64,000 nucleotides of DNA from Winogradskya humida (GCF_016862215.1 NZ_BOMN01000143.1:1-64000); one strand, 5' to 3'; numbered from the stretch's first letter, positions 24,775-33,534 are shown. Notes: a model not told the origin generated them from the sequence alone. A program made the numbers and translations.

Positions 24775-26633
24775 AACCTGTCCTCTTCGTGTTCCGTATC
24801 CGTCCCAGCCGCATTACCCACCACACCCCCGCCATCCGCGCGAACACGCGAATCCCCCACCTCAGCCTCCCCCAAATCCGCCAACGTGGGATCAACCTCA
24901 AGAAGCCCAGCAGCCACACGAGGTACGCCCCCAGCCCCAACCGGATCAACGTGATCGACCGGTTCAACAGGATCAACGGGGTCAACCGGGGTAATCGAGT
25001 CGACAGGCTCAACCGGGTCAATGGGCTCAACCGGAGCGACCGGGGCAACCGGGGCAACGGGCTCGACGGGCTCGACGGGCTCGACGGGCTCGACGGGCTC
25101 GACGGGCTCGACGGGCTCGACGTCAGTTTCGGGGAGTGGGACGTCCTCGAACTGCGCGTCCACGTCCTCGTCAACTGCGGCATCAAGGGGATCCTCGGCC
25201 TGCTGCGCGTCGTAGCCGTTGCCCGCGAACCCGCCGGCGACGCTCAGGTCGCGCTCGTCCTCAACATTCAGCTCCGCGACATGGTCGTGGCCCGCGGTCA
25301 AGTCGACGTCATCCCGAACCTCGACGCCAGCACGAGAATCCCGATCGACCGAAAGGCCCAGGTCGGCCGAAAGGTCCCGGTCCGCCGAAAGGTCCCGGTC
25401 GGCCAAGAGGTCCCGGTCCGCCGAAAGGTCCCGGTCGTCATCGTCCGTGTCCTCGTCGTCGGAGGCCGGGCTGCGGTTGATCGAGAGACCGAGATCAACC
25501 TCAGGAACAAGATCGTCCTCGTCGTCGAGATCGTCGTCGTCCTCGTCGTCCTCGGCGGGCTCCTCGAGCACGGGCAGGCGGCGTGCCTCATCCGCGACGT
25601 CATCCGGATCCACGGGAAGGTCGTCGGGGTCGAGGGCGGCGGTGTCGAGCTCGGGTGCGGTGCCCTCGTAGTCGTCGATGTCGAGCTCGGCTTCGGCCTT
25701 GTCGCCGCCGATCCACCGGACCGTCAACTCGTCCAGTGACACGGGTTGCTCGAAGTCGACGAGGCCCTCGCGGTACAGCTCCAGCAACGCCAGGAACCGC
25801 GCGACCACCTCGAGCGTGTTCTCGCAGTCCGCGATGAGCAGGCTGAACGTCGCCACACCGGCACGGCGCAGACGGTCCCGGATCAGCGTGGCGTGTTCGC
25901 GGACGCTGACCCGTACCTGGTGGATGTGAGCGATGGAGACCTGCGGCGGCCCGGGTTTCGGGGTGAACTGTTTGATCGCGAGCTTGAGAAGCCGTTCCGG
26001 GCCGATGCCGAGCACCAGCTCCGGCAACGCCTCCGCATACCGCGCCTCGAGGGTGACCATGCGCGGCCACCGTCGGGCGCCGGTGCCTTCGAGTTCGGAG
26101 ATGTAGCCGGCGGCCTCTTTGTAGGCCTTGTACTGCAGGAGCCGGGCGAACAGCAGGTCGCGGGCTTCGAGCAGCGCGAGGTCTTCCTCGTCCTCGACGT
26201 CGGCGGCGGGCAGCAACCGGGCGGCCTTGAGGTCGAGGAGGGTGGCGGCGACGACGAGGAATTCGCTGGTCTCGTCGAGGTCCCAGTCGTCGCCCATCGC
26301 GCGGATGTAGGTGATGAAGTCGTCGGTGACCTGGTGGAGGGCGACTTCGGTGACGTCGAGTTTGTGTTTGCCGATGAGCTGGAGGAGCAGGTCGAACGGG
26401 CCGGTGAAGTTCGTCAGCCGGACGGTGAACTTGCCGTTGTCGACCTCGCCCGAGAGCTCGGCGTCGGCGTCCACCGCGACGACGACCTCAGCGCCGGTCG
26501 CGGGGTCGATGACGACCAGCTCTGCGGAGGCGGGGGTGGGCGCAAGCTCTTCGGGCACGTGCTGACCGTAGACCACGAGGTCGGCCAGCTGTTCCAGGCT
26601 CATGCACTCGACCCCCGCCACCTCGGAAAACAT
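24771..26633 (-). CDS. scpA: Segregation/condensation protein A (kleisin) with long acidic repeat tail
   Basis: 620 residues from ATG 26633; ATG 26603 (MSLEQLADLVVYG) is an alternative and neither has a clear ribosome site. The kleisin core is at about 65-330: FTVRLTNFTGPFDLLLQLIG, then FLVVAATLLDLKAARLLPA, and the C-terminal winged helix FLALLELYREGLVDFEQ. ScpA bridges the SMC heads. After about residue 340 follows a roughly 280-residue acidic tail of Asp/Glu clusters, RDLSAD repeats and a (V-E/D-P)n tract. Typical ScpA is about 250-300 residues. It overlaps scpB by four bases, so the two disordered segments are encoded back to back. Confidence 0.93.
   Translation of the reverse strand: MFSEVAGVECMSLEQLADLVVYGQHVPEELAPTPASAELVVIDPATGAEVVVAVDADAELSGEVDNGKFTVRLTNFTGPFDLLLQLIGKHKLDVTEVALHQVTDDFITYIRAMGDDWDLDETSEFLVVAATLLDLKAARLLPAADVEDEEDLALLEARDLLFARLLQYKAYKEAAGYISELEGTGARRWPRMVTLEARYAEALPELVLGIGPERLLKLAIKQFTPKPGPPQVSIAHIHQVRVSVREHATLIRDRLRRAGVATFSLLIADCENTLEVVARFLALLELYREGLVDFEQPVSLDELTVRWIGGDKAEAELDIDDYEGTAPELDTAALDPDDLPVDPDDVADEARRLPVLEEPAEDDEDDDDLDDEDDLVPEVDLGLSINRSPASDDEDTDDDDRDLSADRDLLADRDLSADRDLSADLGLSVDRDSRAGVEVRDDVDLTAGHDHVAELNVEDERDLSVAGGFAGNGYDAQQAEDPLDAAVDEDVDAQFEDVPLPETDVEPVEPVEPVEPVEPVEPVEPVAPVAPVAPVEPIDPVEPVDSITPVDPVDPVEPVDHVDPVGAGGVPRVAAGLLEVDPTLADLGEAEVGDSRVRADGGGVVGNAAGTDTEHEEDRL
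24934..25127. repeat. 9-bp tandem repeat array inside the scpA 3' part
   Basis: About twenty 9-base units. Seven perfect copies of GGGCTCGAC occupy 25059-25121, with diverged copies on the 24934 side. On the coding (minus) strand the unit encodes Val-Glu/Asp-Pro. The perfect run suggests recent expansion by slippage. Confidence 0.9.
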
Positions 26634-26692
26634 CCGTCGTCAAGGTCAACGCCGGTTGTGGCAGCGGGTAACTGAGCAAGTACGAAACGTGC

Positions 26693-27421
26693 CTAGCCGA
26701 CGCCCTGAACCGCGCCCTTGTGGACGTGCACGCCCGCGCCGAACTCGACCATCTGGTCGGCGGTCAGGCCGATCTTCTGCCAGAACTGCACCTGCGCGTA
26801 GATCTTGTTGGGCTGCTCGATCCACAGCGTGGTGCCGTCGCTGCCGGCCGGGTCACCGACCAGCACGCCGTCTGCGTCGCCGACCTTGACCTTCTTACCG
26901 CCCTCGGGTGCGCCCTGATCCTTGGACTGCAGGAACACGACGATCTTCCCGACAAAGCTCTCCGGGTCCTCCAGCGGTGCCACGGACGGCTTGACCGGCT
27001 GCTGCGCGCTCGGCCCTCTCCACGGGTCGTCGACAGGTGTCGACGGGTCCTCGGGGGCGATCACCAGCGCACCCTCGTCGCTGGCCTGGATGAACCAGCC
27101 GTCCGGGACCTTGTCGACGGTGAAACCGGCAGGCTGCTTGCCCTTGTACGCGACAAGCGCGAGCTCGGCGGTCGCCGAAGCCGTCGCCGCAGGGGCACCT
27201 TCCGCCGTGTACGCCGGAGCCGTGCTGCCCGAGTGGGTGGCCGTGAACGCGACCGCGGCGACAACCGCAACCGCCGCGAACGCGGAACCGGCAGCGCCCT
27301 GCATCGTGCGGCGGCGGCGCAGAGCGCTACGACCACGGGCGATGTCGGCGTCGACCTGGCCGTCGGTCGGCTCCCGAGCCGGCCCCGCGACCTGGTCGAG
27401 ACCGCTACGCAGGTCCATCAT
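26693..27421 (-). CDS. Single-pass membrane protein, putative anti-sigma partner of the SigE-type sigma factor
   Basis: 242 residues beginning at ATG 27421, which overlaps the sigma-factor stop (ATGA). A short cytoplasmic N-terminus (about 40 residues, Arg-rich RGRSALRRRRTM) is followed by one membrane helix (AFAAVAVVAAVAFTATH, about 46-64) and an extracytoplasmic domain of about 170 residues with no domain I can name. This gene order and topology is common for SigE-family ECF sigma factors in Micromonosporaceae, whose partner may hold the sigma factor at the membrane. No zinc-binding HxxxCxxC motif is present, so it is not a classical ZAS anti-sigma factor. Confidence 0.7.
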   Translation of the reverse strand: MMDLRSGLDQVAGPAREPTDGQVDADIARGRSALRRRRTMQGAAGSAFAAVAVVAAVAFTATHSGSTAPAYTAEGAPAATASATAELALVAYKGKQPAGFTVDKVPDGWFIQASDEGALVIAPEDPSTPVDDPWRGPSAQQPVKPSVAPLEDPESFVGKIVVFLQSKDQGAPEGGKKVKVGDADGVLVGDPAGSDGTTLWIEQPNKIYAQVQFWQKIGLTADQMVEFGAGVHVHKGAVQGVG

Positions 27422-27996
27422 GATGTGACTCCTTGCTTGACAAGAATCGGGTGAGCGCCGAGGACATCGCGCAGGCGGTCCAGCGCCCGGGCGGTCTGGC
27501 TCTTGACGGTCCCCTGGGAACAGCCGAGCGCGTCCGCGGTCTCGGCGATGTCCAGGTCGTACAGGTAACGGAAGACGATCGCGGCACGCATCCGCGGCGC
27601 GAGCTCCTTGAGCGCGGCCCGCATGTCGTCACCGAGATACTCACTGCCCGCTTCGGCGGCACCCCGGTCCGGCAGCTGCGCCACCGGCCGTTCGCGGCGC
27701 CACCACAGCCGGCGCCGCTCGTCGATCAGCGCGTTGACCAGCATGCGGCGCACGTACGCGTCCGGGTTGTCCGCGCGGCGCACCGACGACCAGGCCAGGT
27801 ACAGCTTGGTCAGCGTCGACTGGACCAGGTCCTCGGCCAGGTGCGCGTCCCCCGCGGTGAGCAGGGTCGCGGTCCGCACCAGTTCGGCGCGGCGGGAGAG
27901 CACGAACTGACGGAACTGCTCATCTCGCTCGGATCGGCCCGAGCCATCGTCTCGTCTCACGCCCCCACGACGGACGCCGTCCCGAGAAAGTTGCAT
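27418..27996 (-). CDS. SigE-family (ECF) RNA polymerase sigma factor
   Basis: About 192 residues from ATG 27996; a TTG nine bases upstream and an internal GTG (VRRDDGSGR) are alternatives. Region 2 is seen in AHLAEDLVQSTLTKLYLAW and the DAYVRRMLVNALIDERRR segment; region 4 helix-turn-helix in LDIAETADALGCSQGTVKSQ. No C-terminal SnoaL extension. The downstream overlapping gene encodes its likely membrane partner. Target promoters are unknown. Confidence 0.88.
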   Translation of the reverse strand: MQLSRDGVRRGGVRRDDGSGRSERDEQFRQFVLSRRAELVRTATLLTAGDAHLAEDLVQSTLTKLYLAWSSVRRADNPDAYVRRMLVNALIDERRRLWWRRERPVAQLPDRGAAEAGSEYLGDDMRAALKELAPRMRAAIVFRYLYDLDIAETADALGCSQGTVKSQTARALDRLRDVLGAHPILVKQGVTS

Positions 27997-28081
27997 CCGG
28001 CTCAAAGTAGTTCTGTGATCACAGAGGAGAGTTCCGGTGTGCCCTGGATCAGGGTGCTTTGCGAGCCTGGTTGGCGCCCGG

Positions 28082-29890
28082 TCACGCGATGGGCCAGATC
28101 CAGACGTCGAGGTTCTGCTCGGGGGCGCGGCCCATCAGGTCCTCGACCAGGATGCGGACGTTGTCGTAGCGGGGTTCGTTGCGTACGACGAGTACGCCGG
28201 CTTCGTACCGTGCGATGTCGGATTGGACCTGGGTTTTGTCCTTGTCGCTGACCTTGGGGACCTTGTTGTCCTTGACGGTCTTGTTGACCAGCCAGGTGAG
28301 GCGGCTCCAGTCGGCGCCGGGCTGGCCGTGGCCGTCCTTGCCGGGGCCGAGGAAGTAGCCCTCGGGGATGGGGAAGTCCTGGGTCCAGGCTGCCCAGCCG
28401 AGGTTTTCGCGGCCGATGGGGAACCGGTTGGGCACCGGCAGCGGGATCAGCGACCGCCCTGCCGGGACGTACGGCTTCCACGCTCCGGAGGTGATGAACT
28501 CCGGCGGCATCGGGTCTTCCTTCGCCGGCAGCGGCTTCGGGATGAGCGGGACCAGTGCCGCGATCACCAGCAGGCCGGCGATCACCGACGCGCCTCGCCC
28601 CAGGATCGTCTTTCTTTCGCGTACGCGCGCGGCAGCGTCGAACGCGAGCGCCACCATGATCGCGAAGACCCCGACCACCGTGAACGTCAGCCGGCTGGGC
28701 GTGAGCAGCCCGAGCACCGGGAGATCATCAGGGATGTAGTGCCACGGGCCGGGGATGGTCGTGTAGGTGCCGTTCCAGCGGATCTTCGGGCCCATCGACA
28801 TGATCGCGAGGATCACGCCGGCGACGAACGCGACCCGCACGATGAGGTTGCGCCAGATCAGCACGAGGAACGCGACGGCGACCACGATCGTGAGGGGCCA
28901 GCCGAACCAGCTGTTCTGCTCGGGGTAGCCCATGGTCTTCTCGACGATCGGGTCACCCCAGATCGTGTCGCGGGAGAAGTAGAAGTAGGTGGCGATGTCC
29001 TCGCCCCACGAGTGGTAGAGCGGCAGCGCCTCGAAGGTCTGAGGACCCTTGAACTGGAACCACAGTGGGTACGCGAGGAGCGCGCCCGCCACTACTGCGG
29101 TGACCGTGGCACCGAGCAGGAACGCCTTGGCACGCCGCCACGCCATGCGGGGGCTCAGCACCGCCCAGGCGAGAACGGCGACGACGCAGCCCGTGGCGAT
29201 CGCGACGAGCATCTCCTCGTTGATGAAGACCTGGTAGACCACGAGCAGGCCGAGGATGACGCCGTCGCGCAGCCAGCGGCCGTTGATCCCGAGCCGGAAC
29301 ACCATGAGGATCAGGAACGGCAGGGCGAAGTTGCTGGCGAAGTTGGGCTGACCGTTGGCGTGGTGCACGATGCCCGGGGCGAACCCGGCGAACGCGCCGC
29401 CGAGGAACGCGGCGATCGGCGAGCGGACGACCCAGCGCTGCAGGACGTAGTACGCGGCGAACGCCGTCCCGGCCAGCGCCCCGATCATCCAGATCAGGTA
29501 GGTCACCCGCGCGCCGAGCCAGATCGTCAGCGGCGCCAGGGGCAGCGTCACGCCCAGCACGGAGGTGTTCGCCATCATGTTCACGCCGGTCGGGTAGTTC
29601 TGCCGGGTGGAGAACAGCGGGTTCTCGAAGTGCTGGATCGAGTAGGCGCCGTGGGTCAGCAGCCACTGGAACCAGGTGTTGTCGTTGGCGAGGTGGCTGG
29701 AGACGGTCTCGTTGGGATGCTCGAGCCAGTTACCCATGGCCACCATGCCGACCACGATGTAGATCAGCGCGGCGCCGACGTGCCAGGGCCAGCGGCGGCG
29801 CCGCTCGGCAGGACCGTCCGGCTCGGGCCCGGAGGCGTCCGTATCGGCCGCTTCCGGCGCATCGGTGATCAGCGTCGGCTGAGCAGTCAC
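28082..29890 (-). CDS. Large multi-pass membrane protein, GT-C-glycosyltransferase-like
   Basis: 602 residues. GTG 29890 is chosen because AGGTAGGG lies upstream; the longer frame has no good site. After an acidic N-terminal tail of about 35 residues come about 11-12 membrane helices and an extracytoplasmic C-terminal domain of about 150 residues with many aromatic residues. The first loop (NDNTWFQWLLTHGAYSIQH, then YPTGVNMMANTSVLGV) and the overall layout resemble polyprenyl-phosphate-dependent GT-C transferases or YfhO-like proteins. I do not recognise a specific family and see no DD/DE motif I would call catalytic. Confidence 0.7.
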   Translation of the reverse strand: MTAQPTLITDAPEAADTDASGPEPDGPAERRRRWPWHVGAALIYIVVGMVAMGNWLEHPNETVSSHLANDNTWFQWLLTHGAYSIQHFENPLFSTRQNYPTGVNMMANTSVLGVTLPLAPLTIWLGARVTYLIWMIGALAGTAFAAYYVLQRWVVRSPIAAFLGGAFAGFAPGIVHHANGQPNFASNFALPFLILMVFRLGINGRWLRDGVILGLLVVYQVFINEEMLVAIATGCVVAVLAWAVLSPRMAWRRAKAFLLGATVTAVVAGALLAYPLWFQFKGPQTFEALPLYHSWGEDIATYFYFSRDTIWGDPIVEKTMGYPEQNSWFGWPLTIVVAVAFLVLIWRNLIVRVAFVAGVILAIMSMGPKIRWNGTYTTIPGPWHYIPDDLPVLGLLTPSRLTFTVVGVFAIMVALAFDAAARVRERKTILGRGASVIAGLLVIAALVPLIPKPLPAKEDPMPPEFITSGAWKPYVPAGRSLIPLPVPNRFPIGRENLGWAAWTQDFPIPEGYFLGPGKDGHGQPGADWSRLTWLVNKTVKDNKVPKVSDKDKTQVQSDIARYEAGVLVVRNEPRYDNVRILVEDLMGRAPEQNLDVWIWPIA

Positions 29891-30107
29891 TGTGTCGAGC
29901 CCTACCTCTCGGTCCCCCGCGGCGGGCGTGGAGCCCCTCACCTTACGAACGCGCGTCAATGATTTTGGGCGGCCGGGGCGCTGTCAACCCCGCCTGTGGA
30001 TGACCCCGTTGAACATTCAGCGCGTGGGGAGGGCGGTCCGGACGTGGCGGCGTCCGGACCTGCCATCTTTGAAGACGCGCGACCCTCCCCCATCGGTTGC
30101 ATGCTTT

Positions 30108-30338
30108 ATGGTCCGGGTTGTGGACGACCTCAGTCAGCCGTGCGGCGAATGCGGTGCCACCGTGACCGGAGAGCCCAGCGAGACGGTGCTGGGCGGCCGG
30201 TTCACGTGCGGCTCCCGTGGCGCGGTCGTGCACGTCGACGGGGTCCGGAGGCTGCTGCTTGCGGTGTTCCGCCGGCGCAGTGCCACAGCCATCGCTCGTG
30301 TATCGCCGCTCTCATCTACTAGACGACCGGTCTACTGA
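30108..30338 (+). CDS. Possible 76-residue Cys-containing small protein
   Basis: ATG 30108 opens MVRVVDDLSQPCGECGATVTG, with a CxxC pair and a third Cys in GGRFTCGSRGAVVHVDG. This looks like a half zinc-ribbon; the tail is basic (VFRRRSATA). There is no ribosome site I would trust, and the end overlaps the inverted repeat before the MFS gene. It may equally be non-coding. Confidence 0.3.
   Translation: MVRVVDDLSQPCGECGATVTGEPSETVLGGRFTCGSRGAVVHVDGVRRLLLAVFRRRSATAIARVSPLSSTRRPVY
30320..30334. promoter_or_regulatory. Inverted repeat TAGAC-GACCG-GTCTA before the MFS gene
   Basis: Five-base arms around five bases, ending 22 bases before the MFS start codon. Size and position fit a TetR/MarR operator, but no such regulator gene is adjacent, so the binding protein would be encoded elsewhere. 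Confidence 0.4.
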
Positions 30339-30356
30339 TTCTCTAGGGTTCCGATC

Positions 30357-31553
30357 ATGACAACGCACACCGCCTGGCGCCGCCCGGCCGCCGGAGCTCT
30401 CGTCGTGGGCTGGGGCGCGAACATGTTCGCCTCGCTGCTGCAGACCTACCGCGGCGATCTGAGCAGGGTCCAGGTCACCGGGCTGTTCGGCGCGTACGCC
30501 ATCGGCCTCATCCCTGCCCTCCTGGTCATGGCCCGCATCTCCGACCGCTTCGGCCGCCGCCGGGTGCTGTTGTCGGCGCTGCTGCTGGGCGCGACCGGTT
30601 CGGCGGTGATCCTCGCCGCGGGCAGTGCGTTCCCCGGGATCCTGGCCGGGCGGATCATCGTCGGCGTCAGCGCGGGCGCGGCGTTCGGTCCGGCCACCGC
30701 GTGGATCAAGGAGCTCTCCGGGCCCGGGGAGGGCGCCCGGCGCGCGACGATCGCGCTGACCTCGGGGTTCGCGGCGGGACCGCTGGTGTCCGGCATCGTC
30801 GTGCAGTGGCTTCCCGCGCCGCACACCACGTCGTACCTGATCCACATCGCCCTGGTCCTTCTCACCCTGCCCCTGGTGTGGCACGCTCCCGAACCGGGTC
30901 ATCAGGGCGCGGGGGCCGGTGGCGGGCTCGACCTGCGGGAGTTGCTGACCAGCCGGGTCTTCCTGACCGCGGTCGTCCCGACGGCGCCGTGGGTCTTCGG
31001 GGCCGCGACGGTGGCCCTGGCCGCGCTGCCGGTGCTCGTGCCGCTGGGTGATTACGGCCCGGTAGGCAGTGGCGCTGCTGCGGCGGTCACGCTGGGGACG
31101 GGGATCGCGGTGCAGCCCTGGGCGCGACGGCTCGCTCTGCGTTCGCCGGCGGCACCGTTCCGTACGGGTGTCGCGGCGGTGATCATCGGCATGCTCGTCG
31201 CGGCTCTGACCGCGGCCACCGCGTCGCTGGTTCTGCTGATCGTCAGCGCGGTCCTGCTGGGTTCCGCGTACGGTCTGCTCCTGGTCAGCGGCCTGCAGCT
31301 CGTGCAGTCCCTGGCCCGCCCGGCCGATGCGGCGACCGCGGTGGCGGTGTTCTACGCGCTGACCTATGTGGGGTTCGCATTCCCGGTCCTGGTCCAGGCG
31401 CTGGGCGACCTCTGGACCCCGGCCGGCGTGCTCGCCGGTGGTGCCGGATTGGGCGTCCTCGCCATGGCGTCCACCATCGCCGCCTGGCCCCGGGAGCGCT
31501 CCGCACGCATACCGGCCTCACCACAGGCCCCGGCGCGGCAAAGCCCCCTCTGA
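30357..31553 (+). CDS. MFS transporter
   Basis: 398 residues, about 12 hydrophobic segments. ATG 30357 follows CTAGGGTT. MFS motif A is visible in the loop after helix 2 as ARISDRFGRRRVLL, and a motif-C-like region in helix 5 (GFAAGPLVSGIVV). The protein is short and alanine/leucine-rich, like drug- or sugar-efflux MFS members. Substrate unknown. The inverted repeat just upstream suggests induction by a repressor's ligand, as is common for efflux pumps. Confidence 0.85.
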   Translation: MTTHTAWRRPAAGALVVGWGANMFASLLQTYRGDLSRVQVTGLFGAYAIGLIPALLVMARISDRFGRRRVLLSALLLGATGSAVILAAGSAFPGILAGRIIVGVSAGAAFGPATAWIKELSGPGEGARRATIALTSGFAAGPLVSGIVVQWLPAPHTTSYLIHIALVLLTLPLVWHAPEPGHQGAGAGGGLDLRELLTSRVFLTAVVPTAPWVFGAATVALAALPVLVPLGDYGPVGSGAAAAVTLGTGIAVQPWARRLALRSPAAPFRTGVAAVIIGMLVAALTAATASLVLLIVSAVLLGSAYGLLLVSGLQLVQSLARPADAATAVAVFYALTYVGFAFPVLVQALGDLWTPAGVLAGGAGLGVLAMASTIAAWPRERSARIPASPQAPARQSPL

Positions 31554-31850
31554 ACCCCACGGCCGGCCTACCGCGGTGAGGGCAGGTGGAGCGGCCGAGC
31601 TCGAGGACGGATGGCGCCGGTGCCGGCCCGCGACATCGTCAAATGCGGCCCGTGCAGCACCGGCGTCGCCCAACGCGGCCTCCAGCGACTGCCGCTGGAA
31701 CTCGTCTCGGCTCATGGCGGCAAACCAGTGAGGGGGTACGACAATATTGCGTTGCCCCGGTCGGGTGACTGCGGCACCCTTCGCGACATGATCGAGTTGC
31801 GGTGGCGAGCGGATCGTCTACTGATCACGACGGCGGCCGCCGGGAGCGCG
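31554..31850. other. Intergenic stretch between convergent genes, with one doubtful small frame
   Basis: On the minus strand an ATG at 31715 opens MSRDEFQRQSLEAALGDAGA and runs 65 codons to 31518, overlapping the MFS 3' end by 36 bases. The first 30 residues look helical and could be real, but the rest is typical of antisense high-GC frames. No terminator hairpin with a T tract is seen. Confidence 0.3.
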
Positions 31851-32420
31851 TCATGACGAAGGCACCTCAGCGGTGAAGTCGACGTCGGCGGCCGGGACCA
31901 CCGCGGCGACCCGGCCCGGGGCTCCGCTGTACTCCCAGTAGAGGTTCGTGTGGGCGATGACCTTGTCGGGGGTCGGCGCACCGTACTCGGTGAGGTCCCC
32001 GGTGGTGTGCGCGTCGGCGACCAGCGTGGTGTCATAGCCGCGCCCGATCGCCCCGTGCAGCGTCGACCGGATGCACGCGTCGGTCTGTGCGCCGGAGATG
32101 ACGACGTGGCCGACACCCCGCGCGGCGAGGATGTCCTCCAGGTCGGTGGCTTCGAACGAGTCGCCGTAGCGTTTGTGGACCAGGGCCTCGGAGTCGGCGC
32201 GTTCGAGCTCCGGCACGTACTGCCAGGCTTCGCTGCCGGAGGGGAGGTCGTCGCCGCTGTGCTGGATCCAGACGACCTCGGTGCCGGAGTTACGCGCCTT
32301 GTCGACCAGGGCGGCGATGGTTCCGACGATCGTGTCGCGTTCGTGGGCGCCGCTCACGACGCCGTTCTGCACGTCGATGACGAGCAGGGCCGTGTTCGGC
32401 CGGTTGTCGAGCGTAGTCAT
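31851..32420 (-). CDS. Isochorismatase-family cysteine hydrolase
   Basis: 189 residues from ATG 32420. The family's catalytic triad is in place: Asp in ALLVIDVQNG (about residue 15), Lys in ALVHKRYGDSFEATDL (about 83), and Cys in ISGAQTDACIRST (about 116), with the preceding cis-peptide region VVISGAQ. Members hydrolyse amides such as nicotinamide, ureidoacrylate or carbamates, or isochorismate. The short form seen here is usually annotated as generic cysteine hydrolase. Divergent from a GNAT acetyltransferase with 46 bases between the starts. Confidence 0.9.
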   Translation of the reverse strand: MTTLDNRPNTALLVIDVQNGVVSGAHERDTIVGTIAALVDKARNSGTEVVWIQHSGDDLPSGSEAWQYVPELERADSEALVHKRYGDSFEATDLEDILAARGVGHVVISGAQTDACIRSTLHGAIGRGYDTTLVADAHTTGDLTEYGAPTPDKVIAHTNLYWEYSGAPGRVAAVVPAADVDFTAEVPSS

Positions 32421-32466
32421 GATGCCGACCCTAGACGGACCCTCTGACATCCAGGAAGAAGACACA

Positions 32467-32925
32467 ATGAGGATTCGACGGCGTACGGCTGCTGATCTGG
32501 ACGCGTGCGTGGCGATGCTGCGGGCGGTGCACGAGCGGGACGCGTACCCGATGAATTGGCCTGTTGATCCGCGGTCCTGGCTTTTGGAAACGGCCTGGGT
32601 CGCCGAATGGGACGGGGTTGTGGCCGGGCATGTCGCCGTGCAGAGCGGGGAGATCCAGCGGTTGTTCGTGTCGGTGGACGCGCGACGACGATCGGTGGGG
32701 GAACAGCTCGTGCGGCACGTTCTGGACCAATACCGCGGCGCGCTGAAACTGGTCGTCATCGAGGGCGACGCGGCGGTGAAGTTCTACGAGGCGACCGGCT
32801 GGCGACACGCCGGCACGCAGCGGTCCGAGTGGGATCCGGGTGTGAACGTGCGGCGTTACGAATTAGCCCCAGAGGCGCAGGAAGAGTACGCCCAGGACGT
32901 CCAGAATGATCAGCAGGATCGGTGA
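32467..32925 (+). CDS. GNAT-family N-acetyltransferase
   Basis: 152 residues from ATG 32467. The GNAT core includes the N-terminal IRRRTAADLDACVAMLRAVH, the strand with GHVAVQSGEIQRLFVSVDAR, the acetyl-CoA loop as RRSVGEQLVRHVL (diverged Q/R-x-x-G-x-G/A) and the AVKFYEATGWRHAGT segment. Substrate unknown. Its last 63 bases overlap the 3' end of the convergent M50-like gene, so the final 20 residues (acidic and Gln-rich) are encoded by DNA that also codes on the other strand. A TTA leucine codon occurs near the end, rare in such genomes. Confidence 0.88.
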   Translation: MRIRRRTAADLDACVAMLRAVHERDAYPMNWPVDPRSWLLETAWVAEWDGVVAGHVAVQSGEIQRLFVSVDARRRSVGEQLVRHVLDQYRGALKLVVIEGDAAVKFYEATGWRHAGTQRSEWDPGVNVRRYELAPEAQEEYAQDVQNDQQDR

Positions 32926-33531
32926 GGAGAACGGGAAGAAACAGAAGACCAGCAGGATGAGTACGCCGATGTTCTTCTCCTCGAACCACAGGCGCATCCA
33001 TTGCATGCCCGCACCGGGCCGGCGCATCGCCGACCACAGTGCCCCGAAACCGTCGAGCGGCGGGACGGGGATCAGCGCGAGCAGTCCGAAGGTGAGCAGG
33101 CCCACGCCGAAGCAGGCGAGGAGCTGGTCGGTGAACGGCATCGTGACGCCGCGGAGCACATCGGACGGGTTCAGCACGGAGAAATAGTTCACCGGCGCCG
33201 TGAGGGCGTACGCCAGAAAGAAGAACTGGGCCACGACGATGCAGGTCAGTGGGCCGGAGAGAAAGACCGCAGCGGCCCGGCCCCGGCCTCGCCAGCGGGG
33301 GATCTCGTCGACCGAGATGACCTTGCCCCAGCCCATGCCACCCACGGCGGCGGCGACCGCGCCGAACGGGTCGATGTCCTCGCGCGGGCGGGGGCTGATC
33401 GATTCGTTGCGGTTGACCAGGCCGAGGCTGCGGGCGGAGACCCGGATCGCGACCGCGCGCAGGACCAGGGCCAGCAGGAACGCGAGGACCAGGGCGACGA
33501 ACGCCACCGGCTCGACGAGCGCGAACAGCAA
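32863..33531 (-). CDS. M50 (site-2-protease)-like membrane protein lacking the HExxH motif
   Basis: 222 residues from TTG 33531, two bases after the parA stop. It has 5-6 membrane segments. It resembles the actinobacterial M50 family that contains SPRPREDIDPFGAVAAAVGG and the third metal-ligand region LIPVPPLDGFGALW. However, the first helix, where active members have HExxH, reads LLALVLRAVAIRVSARSLG, with no His or Glu. It is therefore probably not a protease in the classical sense. The same gene follows parA in related actinobacteria as far as I remember, so the loss may be general for this group rather than local decay. Confidence 0.75.
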   Translation of the reverse strand: MLFALVEPVAFVALVLAFLLALVLRAVAIRVSARSLGLVNRNESISPRPREDIDPFGAVAAAVGGMGWGKVISVDEIPRWRGRGRAAAVFLSGPLTCIVVAQFFFLAYALTAPVNYFSVLNPSDVLRGVTMPFTDQLLACFGVGLLTFGLLALIPVPPLDGFGALWSAMRRPGAGMQWMRLWFEEKNIGVLILLVFCFFPFSSPILLIILDVLGVLFLRLWG

Positions 33532-33534
33532 GGG

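Larger units (their letters stand above)
29891..30356. other. Intergenic stretch with a possible small Cys-rich protein gene
   Basis: Divergent upstream region of the membrane-protein gene and the MFS gene. Apart from the small frame at 30108-30338 and the inverted repeat at 30320-30334 I see no other feature. Confidence 0.4.

Noticed and set aside
24934..25127. Tandem 9-bp repeats as a CRISPR array or iteron origin
   Set aside because: Units are contiguous with no spacers, in phase with scpA and encode a Val-Glu/Asp-Pro tract.
28037..29962. A 641-codon plus-strand frame opposite the large membrane protein
   Set aside because: Composition (Arg/Asp/His-rich, no domains) is that of an antisense frame. 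The minus-strand frame has membrane helices and a ribosome site.
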